This document shows positions 1 through 5,451 of a stretch of 6,681 bases of DNA, piece by piece. The DNA is from JAYZDB01 sp036338025. GTDB lineage: Bacteria > Planctomycetota > UBA1135 > UBA2386. The notes under the pieces were generated by a model that worked only from the letters and a program-made list of their open reading frames with translations, did not search any database and was not told the origin of the DNA. Within the stretch, counting starts at the first letter, position 1, and each line of letters starts with the position of its first letter. The position numbers were made by a program, and so were the translations under genes. The stretch is from contig JAYZDB010000176.1 in NCBI GenBank assembly GCA_036338025.1, positions 1 through 6,681 of the forward strand, read 5' to 3'.

Positions 1-1
1 T

Positions 2-373
2 CTGCTGGCGGTTGATCGCGACAACCCACGGGTGTCGGAGATCTACGACCCCTATCACCCGGCAGTCCTGCGGACCCTCCACCATATTGCGGAGTCTGCA
101 ACCGCCGCCGGCAAGCCAGCCTCGATCTGTGGTGAGATTGCCGGTGATCACTACTACACGATGCTGCTCATCGGCTTGGGGTTCAGAGAGTTGTCCATGG
201 CCCCGGTATTCCTGCCGCGCGTGAAATTGATGATCCGTAGTTTCCTCCTCGAGGAAGCCCAGGCAGTTGCGCTGGCCGCACTCAAGCTCTCGACTGCGGC
301 AGAGGTTCGAGAACTCGCACACGAAAAGTCGCGAAAGATCTGGGCCGAGTTTCTTGGAGATGCTCCCATGTAG
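2..373 (+). CDS. ptsI: PTS Enzyme I (phosphoenolpyruvate-protein phosphotransferase), C-terminal fragment
   Basis: This is the last 123 residues of a PEP-utilising enzyme; the 5' part lies outside the window. Enzyme I takes phosphate from phosphoenolpyruvate in the cytoplasm and passes it to HPr, either for sugar uptake or, in the PtsP version, for regulation. The fragment opens with LLAVDRDNPRVS and carries YDPYHPAVLR, then SICGEIAGD with the conserved C-terminal-domain cysteine at fragment residue 43 (codon 128-130), followed by LLIGLGFRELSMAP. These blocks match the PEP-binding TIM-barrel end of Enzyme I better than pyruvate phosphate dikinase or PEP synthase. The end LAHEKSRKIWAEFLGDAPM is a normal Enzyme I tail of usual length. 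The N-terminal HPr-binding domain is not visible, so ptsI and ptsP (with a GAF domain) cannot be separated. The next gene starts 8 nt after the stop. Confidence 0.9.
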   Translation: MLAVDRDNPRVSEIYDPYHPAVLRTLHHIAESATAAGKPASICGEIAGDHYYTMLLIGLGFRELSMAPVFLPRVKLMIRSFLLEEAQAVALAALKLSTAAEVRELAHEKSRKIWAEFLGDAPM

Positions 374-381
374 GGAAATTC

Positions 382-1086
382 ATGGGCAAGCTAAAGCGCG
401 GCAACTGGTCAACCCACGAACTCGAACGACTCCGGACGCTCTATCCTCGGTCGCAGGAGGAGCATGTTGCTCGGTTGCTCCATCGGTCTGTTTCGAGTGT
501 GAGTCGCAAGGCCCGCGAGATCTTCAACTCGCCACAGGTAGAACGCTCCTGGACCGCTGGAGATGATCTGCGCCTGCGAGAAGCCTACGGCGTTCTAGCC
601 CTGGTTTCGCTCTGTCTCGTGCTGGGCCGTCCGGTCAAGGATGTCGAGGCCCGGATCGAGCTGTTCAAGGGCCAACTCCGGTCTGGCAAGTGGTCTCGCA
701 TGGAGGTGGGCTTGCTCAAGAAGATCTATGGTTCCCGGTCCGACGAGGACCTGGTGGTTTGTCTCTCTCGCGATCTGCATGAAATCCGCGAAGTTGCGGG
801 AGGACTGAGGCTGTCCAAGGACAAGGGATTCTTGGCCAGGTCGGATGCACACAAGCAGTCTATGCCACGTTGGGGCGATAGTGACATCGCCCTGCTGCGG
901 CAGGATTACGCCCGGGCCACCAACCTCGTGTTGGCCCGCCGACTGGATCGCTCGGTTGCGAGCGTTGCCAACAAAGCCAACCAACTCGGTCTCAAAAAGG
1001 ACGCCGATGTCCTCCGTGAGATGGGACGCAGGAACGTGGCGACGCGCTATACCCGATCCACCGACGAACCGGGGACGGAGTCCTAA
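382..1086 (+). CDS. Four-repeat SANT/Myb-like helix-turn-helix protein, function unknown
   Basis: This 234-residue soluble, basic protein has four tandem repeats of about 40-45 residues, at roughly 8-47, 56-95, 103-144 and 163-206. Each begins with Trp (9, 57, 104, 164), has Tyr exactly 12 residues later (21, 69, 116, 176) and reaches the turn before a putative recognition helix 15 residues after that (Ser36, Pro84, Asp131, Ser191), with Val/Ile four further on. Repeats 1 and 4 share RSVxSVxxKA; repeat 4, ending NQLGLKK, looks like GcrA or SANT-type trihelical DNA-binding units. There is no other domain, signal peptide or membrane segment. DNA binding is inferred from the fold-like pattern only, and I know no named family with this four-repeat layout. 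The AGGGA at 372-376, overlapping the upstream stop codon, sits 5 nt before the ATG and supports this start and co-transcription with the Enzyme I gene. Confidence 0.85.
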   Translation: MGKLKRGNWSTHELERLRTLYPRSQEEHVARLLHRSVSSVSRKAREIFNSPQVERSWTAGDDLRLREAYGVLALVSLCLVLGRPVKDVEARIELFKGQLRSGKWSRMEVGLLKKIYGSRSDEDLVVCLSRDLHEIREVAGGLRLSKDKGFLARSDAHKQSMPRWGDSDIALLRQDYARATNLVLARRLDRSVASVANKANQLGLKKDADVLREMGRRNVATRYTRSTDEPGTES

Positions 1087-1093
1087 AGGACTG

Positions 1094-1104
1094 TATTATA
1101 TAAA
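1094..1104 (+). promoter_or_regulatory. AT-rich patch with -10-like hexamers
   Basis: An uninterrupted A/T run, TATTATATAAA, lies just after the stop of the SANT-like gene and stands out in this GC-rich DNA. It contains TATTAT (1094-1099) and TATAAA (1099-1104), each five of six matches to a sigma70 -10 box. No matching -35 box lies at 16-18 nt, and there is no correctly placed extended TG. It could be a promoter for the STAS gene with a leader of about 180 nt, or part of a terminator region. The role is inference. Confidence 0.3.
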
Positions 1105-1109
1105 CTAAT

Positions 1110-1124
1110 GCCGGAATAGCCGGC
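1110..1124 (+). other. Short hairpin GCCGG-N5-CCGGC
   Basis: This is a perfect 5-bp inverted repeat with a 5-nt AATAG loop, directly after the AT-rich patch. No T-run follows on the + strand, so it is not a convincing terminator for the SANT-like gene. It may be part of the structured leader of the STAS gene, or chance. Confidence 0.3.
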
Positions 1125-1169
1125 GCAGAGGGCGGTCTGGAGGGCTTGGCGGGCGGCGTCGGTCGGACT

Positions 1170-1197
1170 GGGGAGGTCGGGATCGGGCGGTTCTGGG
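1170..1197 (+). other. G-quadruplex-type motif in the STAS leader
   Basis: Four G-runs (1170-1173, 1179-1181, 1185-1187, 1195-1197) are separated by loops of 5, 3 and 7 nt, which meets the usual G3+N1-7 definition on the sense strand. Three more GGG runs lie at 1130-1132, 1142-1144 and 1151-1153. By my count, 1121-1200 holds 43 G against 16 C. It lies in the untranslated stretch before the STAS gene. No function is demonstrated. Confidence 0.4.
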
Positions 1198-1287
1198 ATA
1201 CCCGGCTCAACATTCCCTGGCCAACGGGTCGATAACGGGGCAGTTGGATCCCGCACCGGCGGGGAATCAAACCCAGTAGGTGTGTCT

Positions 1288-1674
1288 ATGGAGATCGTAG
1301 GAAAGAAGAGTCAAGGCCTGACGGTTACTACGTTGACCGCGGACAAGACCGTCATCATTGCGTTCAACGACCGGAGCTTGAACTTCTACGTGACGGACTC
1401 GTTGAAGGACTCACTGAAGGAGATGATCAGCGACAAGATCGATGAGGGGTTCGAGCACTTCGTCCTCAATCTCGAGAATGTCAAGATCATCGATTCCTGT
1501 GGTGTTGGCCTGGTCATCGTTGCGAACAACGTGACTACAGCGAGCAATGCGAAGCTGTATCTCTGCAACATCAAGCCGTTCATCGTCAAGATCTTCGATA
1601 TCATGAGGATCTCCAAGCACCTCTCGATTCACGAGACCGAAGAGGTCGCCCTGAATGTCGTGAAGCAGGCCTGA
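1288..1674 (+). CDS. STAS-domain anti-sigma factor antagonist (SpoIIAA/RsbV-like)
   Basis: This is a single STAS domain of 128 residues, about the usual size for SpoIIAA or RsbV. Such proteins bind an anti-sigma kinase when unphosphorylated and release the sigma factor, or serve other partner switches. The VLNLENVKIIDSCGVGLV block matches the family switch loop: Ser70 (numbered from the ATG) occupies the position of SpoIIAA Ser58, and Cys71 replaces the more usual Ser/Thr. The later LYLCNIKPFIVKIFDIMRI is the normal family helix after the switch. I chose the ATG at 1288, because AGTAGG (1275-1280) is 7 nt upstream; a GTG at 1282 would leave almost no spacing. No RsbW-like kinase or sigma factor is in the window, so the target is unknown. 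A terminator follows, so it is probably its own transcript. Confidence 0.88.
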   Translation: MEIVGKKSQGLTVTTLTADKTVIIAFNDRSLNFYVTDSLKDSLKEMISDKIDEGFEHFVLNLENVKIIDSCGVGLVIVANNVTTASNAKLYLCNIKPFIVKIFDIMRISKHLSIHETEEVALNVVKQA

Positions 1675-1700
1675 TCCGGGCCGGGTCCGTTAGGGAGCCA

Positions 1701-1735
1701 GTGATCCGCGTCATCGCGGGTTCACGTCTTTCGTT
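1701..1735 (+). terminator. Probable intrinsic terminator after the STAS gene
   Basis: GTGA (1701-1704) pairs with TCAC (1722-1725), and CCGCG (1706-1710) with CGCGG (1715-1719), around a TCAT loop; the small internal break can hold a T-G wobble. The stem is followed at once by GTCTTTCGTT, a T-rich though interrupted tail. It lies 27 nt after the STAS stop, in the right orientation. Confidence 0.6.
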
Positions 1736-1841
1736 GCCCGATGGATCTCGGGGGCAGACGAGGTGAGATCGACTTCTGGGACGGACCGGGTTCTCAGGAT
1801 GCTTCAGGTTTTGCTGCTCCGCGTTCGACACATGGTAGAGA

Positions 1842-1855
1842 GCCCCCTGCGGGGC
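1842..1855 (+). other. Small GC hairpin upstream of the response regulator
   Basis: GCCCC (1842-1846) and GGGGC (1851-1855) form a 5-bp stem with a CTGC loop, followed only by GTTT. It lies in the 258-nt gap before the receiver gene. It may be leader structure, a weak attenuator or chance. Confidence 0.2.
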
Positions 1856-1932
1856 GTTTGGATTCTGGTGCCGAACCCAGGATGGGCCGGATTGTCCTCA
1901 GCCGCGAACAGCGCAACCACCTTGACCGCCCG

Positions 1933-2307
1933 ATGGAACACACAGTCCTGATCATCGAAGATGAGAGACTCATCATTGTCTCCACCCGAATGGTCTTGGA
2001 AGCCGCTGGCTTCACCGTGGAGTCAGCGACCAGCGGTGAGGCGGGAATTCAAAAGGCCGGCGAACTCAGTCCAGACCTCATCTTGCTGGATGTCATGATG
2101 TCAGGCTTGGATGGAACGAAGACCCTGGCGCGATTGAAGCGTGATCCTGCCACTGCCAAGATCCCGGTGATCACCTTCACTGCACGTGAGCACTCACGCG
2201 ATCACCAACAGGATGAAGAAATCGGGGCAGCCGACAACTTCCGCAAGCCATTCGAGCCCGACGAACTGATCGAGCTGGTCGAGAAGCACATCGGTCAAGA
2301 GGTCTGA
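1933..2307 (+). CDS. Single-domain response regulator (CheY-like receiver)
   Basis: This 124-residue protein is a complete receiver domain with no output domain, so it probably acts by protein contact within a phosphorelay or two-component system. The acidic pocket is Asp10-Glu11 (LIIEDE), the phosphoacceptor Asp53 (LILLDVMM), the switch Thr83 (VITFTA), and the conserved Lys105-Pro106 (FRKPF). Asn102 stands where CheY has Tyr106, the aromatic that usually couples to the switch Thr. The frame is open back to about 1741, but that stretch reads as low-complexity sequence without receiver homology. I chose the ATG at 1933 because the first beta-strand starts three residues later. No clear Shine-Dalgarno sequence precedes it, and an ATG at 1882 remains possible. 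No histidine kinase is visible in the window. Confidence 0.88.
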   Translation: MEHTVLIIEDERLIIVSTRMVLEAAGFTVESATSGEAGIQKAGELSPDLILLDVMMSGLDGTKTLARLKRDPATAKIPVITFTAREHSRDHQQDEEIGAADNFRKPFEPDELIELVEKHIGQEV

Positions 2308-2313
2308 CTGACG

Positions 2314-2334
2314 AGCCGCATACGGATAGCGGCT
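2314..2334. terminator. Hairpin between convergent genes
   Basis: AGCCGC (2314-2319) and GCGGCT (2329-2334) form a perfect 6-bp stem with a 9-nt loop, placed between the ends of the receiver gene (+) and the CMD gene (-). Neither side has a T-run. A shared bidirectional terminator is inferred from position. Confidence 0.4.
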
Positions 2335-2343
2335 GATACCTGG

Positions 2344-2973
2344 CTACGCGTCTTGGATCCGTTCGATCCTGCGGACCATCTTCTCGGCGTAGGATTCATC
2401 CAGGCAGCCGGTGTAGATCGACTCGTATAGCTGTTGTGTGGTGGCCCCGAATTTCTTTGCCCCGCGGCCATGAGCGACCAATTGCGGCCCCTGGTCGGTG
2501 AGCGCCAGCACGCCGACGGCTAGTAGTTCTCGAATGCGGGGCTCCAGACCTGGGCGAGACAGGATGCGACCGTAGGCGGTGTCCAGGACAAAGTCGTGCA
2601 ACTCCGCGTGGTAGCCGAGCAGCATTGCTTCCACGTCGGTGGTGTTCTCGCCGTAGATCGTACGGAACAGCGCGTCTCCCGACGCTCGCTGTTCCGCTGG
2701 GTCCAGGCTGCCGCCGGTAGACCCTGTCTCGGTGGGCCACTCGTCGGATAGAACCTGAAAGGCGTTGATCACCCGGGGAAACCCACAGAACAGGACGGCT
2801 TGCAGAAGCACCTCGTCAAGGTGTGAGCGCGGTTGGCCGAGGTCTCGGCAACGGCGAATGCATTCCCCAAGGGTCTCATGGTCGCCGGGCCAGATGGCAG
2901 CCTTGATCCTGACCAGCAGGCGTTCGGCCTGAGGTAGACCGGGGCGATCTAGTAGTGCGTCCAAACCTGGCAT
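2344..2973 (-). CDS. Carboxymuconolactone decarboxylase (CMD) family protein, two-copy, no CxxC
   Basis: This 209-residue protein contains two CMD-like helical units. The first, about residues 23-75, includes EVLLQAVLFCGFPRVINAF, close to the PcaC/CMD signature. The second, about 146-200, includes RELLAVGVLAL and AHGRGAKKFGAT. In the second unit His168, Ala172 and Gly176 keep the AhpD pattern, but the two positions for the redox cysteines hold Gln161 and Gln164. A thiol peroxidase role as in AhpD is therefore not supported. The true substrate is unknown. I chose the ATG at 2973: AGGA lies 9 nt upstream, whereas the longer frame runs into the end of the lipoyl-ligase gene. It is the last gene of the gcvT-gcvH-ligase set, 68 nt after the ligase stop, and probably co-transcribed. 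Confidence 0.82.
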   Translation of the reverse strand: MPGLDALLDRPGLPQAERLLVRIKAAIWPGDHETLGECIRRCRDLGQPRSHLDEVLLQAVLFCGFPRVINAFQVLSDEWPTETGSTGGSLDPAEQRASGDALFRTIYGENTTDVEAMLLGYHAELHDFVLDTAYGRILSRPGLEPRIRELLAVGVLALTDQGPQLVAHGRGAKKFGATTQQLYESIYTGCLDESYAEKMVRRIERIQDA

Positions 2974-3041
2974 TGGGGATGATCCTACCGGATCGTCCCA
3001 TGTCGAGCGCATGCCCATTGGGAGCGCTGGAAAGCTGTCGG

Positions 3042-3773
3042 TCAGCGGCGGTGCGTGAAGGAGTCGCTGCCGTAGCGTTCCGCCGCCAGGCGACGGGCGT
3101 CGGCCTGTTCGCTCGCAGTTGGCACCCCGGCAACCGGGCGTAGATCGAGCGAGCTGGCGACGCACGAGATCAGGGCGTCCTCAAGCTGCGTCGAGACGGT
3201 CTCGGGATGGGTGGACTCTTCGACACTGCCGCAGAACGGTGTCGCGGCCGGTGGTCGGAGCACCAGTGATCCGTGGTGCAGGACCCTCTCATGTGGGCGT
3301 CGGACGCGGCGCTGTGCCGAGCCGAGGAGCTTCCTGCCAGATTGACTCAGAAGATCTTGTGGTGTCGGTTCAGCGAAGCACCAGGGAATCTCCGGCCGTG
3401 CTGCAGTGGGTGGGTTGCTACGACCGTCTGGAAAACTCGAGATCACGCCGACTGTGGCGAGGGCCTTGCAGACCGCCCGGTGGATCAAGTTGTAGGACTC
3501 GGGGATGCCGGAAGGCAGTCGGCGGGCGTCGAGAGCCAGGGAAAACGTCAGTTCGTCATCGTGCAGGATGGCCCCGCCGCCGGTCAGCCTACGCACCATT
3601 ACATGGTCACCGCTGACGTTCGAGAAACCTGAACTCGACTGGAAGTAGCCGATCGAAAGTCCAGCGGGCTGCCAACGATAGAGCCGGAGGGTCGGTTGGG
3701 CTTCGTCCGCCAGCAGCAGGGCCTCGTCCATCCCCATGTTGAAGTGTGGGTGGCCTGGGCCCGTCCTGAGCAC
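3042..3773 (-). CDS. Lipoyl-domain acyltransferase: LipM-type octanoyltransferase or LplA-type lipoate ligase
   Basis: This 243-residue protein belongs to the BPL/LplA/LipB fold, which attaches octanoyl or lipoyl groups to lysines of lipoyl-domain proteins such as GcvH. Visible motifs are FNMGMDEALL (11-20), RRLTGGGAILHDDELTFS (61-78), GRKLLGSAQRR with Lys148, and HHGSLVL (166-172). Cys132 in PWCFAEPTPQD falls where, from memory, Bacillus subtilis LipM has its acyl-accepting Cys150; E. coli LplA lacks it. This favours octanoyltransferase, but ligase activity is not excluded. There is no C-terminal LplA accessory domain; length is near LipM. The GTG at 3773 is the only ordinary start after the gcvH stop, 32 nt downstream of it. 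The frame is open back into gcvH and the upstream DDLR looks like part of the first strand, so a non-standard CTG start is possible. The gcvH neighbour suggests GcvH is the substrate. Confidence 0.85.
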   Translation of the reverse strand: MLRTGPGHPHFNMGMDEALLLADEAQPTLRLYRWQPAGLSIGYFQSSSGFSNVSGDHVMVRRLTGGGAILHDDELTFSLALDARRLPSGIPESYNLIHRAVCKALATVGVISSFPDGRSNPPTAARPEIPWCFAEPTPQDLLSQSGRKLLGSAQRRVRRPHERVLHHGSLVLRPPAATPFCGSVEESTHPETVSTQLEDALISCVASSLDLRPVAGVPTASEQADARRLAAERYGSDSFTHRR

Positions 3774-3805
3774 CCGCAGGTCGTCGAGCTCGTGTCGCGT
3801 GGGGC

Positions 3806-4186
3806 TCAGTGCTCCTCGTTCTCGAGTTGCGCCTCGTAATCAGCTGCTTCGATCAGATCCTCGGATTGTGCCGTGAATCGGACCTTGATCATCCATCCAC
3901 CGTCGTAGGCGTCGTTGTGGAGCGCTTCCAGATCTTCTACCAGGACGTCATTGGATCCGACGACTTCACCCGAGACGGGTGAGTAGATGTCCGCGACACT
4001 CTTGACAGATTCGATCTCGCCGTACGTCTCGCCTAGCGTTACCTGGGATCCCACCTCGGGCAGTTCAAGGTGGATCAGGTCGGAAAGTTGAGAAATGGCG
4101 TGGTCGGTGAGACCCAGGATGGCGGTGTCGCCATCAAACTGGCACCACTCGTGCGACTTGAGGTACTTGCGATCGGTTGGACGCAT
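3806..4186 (-). CDS. gcvH: Glycine cleavage system H protein
   Basis: This 126-residue protein is about the length of E. coli GcvH. GcvH is the lipoylated carrier that takes the aminomethyl group from the P protein to the T protein and is reoxidised by the L protein. The start MRPTDRKYLKSHEW is typical, as is AILGLTDHAISQLSDLIHLELPEVG in parts; the GEIESVKSVADIYSPVSGEV region carries the lipoyl Lys62. The end DGGWMIKVRF is also normal. The ATG at 4186 was chosen by family alignment; the open frame extends upstream only through gcvT in another frame. No strong Shine-Dalgarno sequence is visible. It begins 28 nt after gcvT on the same strand, and the acyltransferase follows. Confidence 0.96.
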   Translation of the reverse strand: MRPTDRKYLKSHEWCQFDGDTAILGLTDHAISQLSDLIHLELPEVGSQVTLGETYGEIESVKSVADIYSPVSGEVVGSNDVLVEDLEALHNDAYDGGWMIKVRFTAQSEDLIEAADYEAQLENEEH

Positions 4187-4214
4187 GATGCTCTGCTCGG
4201 GGGTTGAAGGATGT

Positions 4215-5306
4215 CTAGCGTGGACGCTGGTAGAATGGTAACGGAACGACCTTCGCGCCTGCCCGCTTGTTACGGATTGCGAACTCCAATTCCGTGCCTG
4301 GATCCGAAAACTCAAGCGGGAGATAGGTGGTGGCGATGTTGGTATCGAGGGTCGGTGAGATTGCACCGGACAGGATCTTGCCGACTTCCTGGTCACCTGC
4401 CATCACGGGATAACCCTGGCGCGGGACACGCTTGCTGTCGGTGGTGAGGCCCATGAGCTTTCGCTGTGGGCCACCATTCGCATGGATCGTCTCGAGTGCG
4501 CTGCGACCCACGAAGTCATGAGTGAACTTGACGCCAAACGTCAGGCCAGCTTCCAGCGGAGTGGTTGTCTCGTCGAGCTCGTGACCGTAGAGCGGCATGC
4601 CGGCTTCCAGTCGCAGAGTGTCCCGGGCTGCCAGTCCGGTCGCCAGTAGCTCGTGGGGTTCGCCGGCTGTCATGAAGGCGTTCCACAAGCCAGGGATCGA
4701 AGCCTGTGGAGCGTAGACCTCGAAGCCATCTTCACCGGTGTAACCGGTACGAGAGATTTCGACATCGACATCGGCGACGCGGCCTTCGGACCAGTGGTAG
4801 TACTTCAGTGCACTCAGGTCGAGATCGGTGATCTTCTGCACGATGGACTGCGACGACGGACCTTGGATTGCGAACATGCCGAGTTCGTCGGTTTGGTCGA
4901 TGACATTCACTTCGAACGCCGTCGCCCGCTCCTGCATGATGCCGAGGTCGCGAGCATGGTTGCCGGCGTTGATGACCAGGAAGTACTCATCGTGATTCGG
5001 GTGTCGGTAGATGAGGATGTCGTCCTGGGTGAAGCCTGCTTCGTCGAGGATCATCGCGTACCGGATTGCGCCGACCGGCAACTTGGCGGCGTCGTTGGTC
5101 TGCAGAACCTGCAAGAAGTCGACCGCCTGCGGTCCGCGAATTCGCACTCGACCCATATGACCGAGATCGAACAGGCCAGCATGCTTACGCACGTGACGCG
5201 CTTCTTCCAGGATGCCGGTGTACTGCACCGGCATCTCCCAGCCAGCGAAGTCTACGAGGCGGGCGCCGAGGTCGGCGTGGATGGAATTCAGGGCGGTTTC
5301 CTTCAT
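4215..5306 (-). CDS. gcvT: Glycine cleavage system T protein (aminomethyltransferase)
   Basis: This 363-residue protein is full length for the family (E. coli 364). It transfers the methylene unit from aminomethylated GcvH to tetrahydrofolate and releases ammonia. Family blocks in order are GARLVDFAGWEMPVQY (14-29), FDLGHMG (46-52), the folate-site region FTQDDILIY with the Asp95-Asp96 pair, RTGYTGEDGFEVY (186-198), ARDTLRLEAGMPLYG (227-241), and the C-terminal GKILSGAISPTLDTNIA (309-325). I chose the ATG at 5306, which gives MKETALNSIHADLGAR, a normal N-terminus. A GTG at 5327 would add seven residues, but it falls on the edge of a palindrome and has no ribosome site. This is the first gene of the gcvT-gcvH-acyltransferase-CMD set. 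gcvP is not nearby in the window. Confidence 0.96.
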   Translation of the reverse strand: MKETALNSIHADLGARLVDFAGWEMPVQYTGILEEARHVRKHAGLFDLGHMGRVRIRGPQAVDFLQVLQTNDAAKLPVGAIRYAMILDEAGFTQDDILIYRHPNHDEYFLVINAGNHARDLGIMQERATAFEVNVIDQTDELGMFAIQGPSSQSIVQKITDLDLSALKYYHWSEGRVADVDVEISRTGYTGEDGFEVYAPQASIPGLWNAFMTAGEPHELLATGLAARDTLRLEAGMPLYGHELDETTTPLEAGLTFGVKFTHDFVGRSALETIHANGGPQRKLMGLTTDSKRVPRQGYPVMAGDQEVGKILSGAISPTLDTNIATTYLPLEFSDPGTELEFAIRNKRAGAKVVPLPFYQRPR

Positions 5307-5325
5307 GTCGCGTGGCCAGAATGGC

Positions 5326-5347
5326 ACCCGATCGGGTCTCGATCGAG
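5326..5347. promoter_or_regulatory. Two abutting palindromes upstream of gcvT, possible operator
   Basis: ACCCGATCGGGT (5326-5337, a perfect 12-bp palindrome) is followed with no gap by CTCGATCGAG (5338-5347, perfect 10-bp). Both have the CGATCG core and their centres are 11 bp apart, about one helical turn. They sit 20-41 nt upstream of the gcvT ATG. The pair could be a dimeric-regulator site; in the transcript the two cores could also form a 6-bp hairpin with a 5-nt loop. The role is inference. Confidence 0.4.
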
Positions 5348-5451
5348 GGCGTCGACGGGCGGCAGAGTCTACGCGCGGACCGGGACGGGGAAAGCAATTC
5401 CATGCTCGGACGGTGCGGCTCTGGGCGAGCGGTCGAGCTGGTGCGAGGTGC

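Noticed and set aside
1255..1290. tRNA T-arm-like sequence on the - strand (GGGTTTGATTCCC)
   Set aside because: The T-loop has TTTGATT instead of TTCGATT, the 5-bp stem does not close, and no matching acceptor, D or anticodon arms are found.
1741..1932. N-terminal extension of the receiver protein
   Set aside because: The stretch is in frame but low in complexity and rich in Gly, Arg and Pro, without a fold pattern. The receiver domain is complete from 1933.
3119..3632. Two open frames on the + strand of 165 and 119 residues
   Set aside because: Both are antisense to the acyltransferase gene, whose motifs are unambiguous.
5307..5451. Glycine riboswitch upstream of gcvT
   Set aside because: The 145-nt leader on the - strand lacks the conserved glycine aptamer core blocks. 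Only the twin palindromes stand out.
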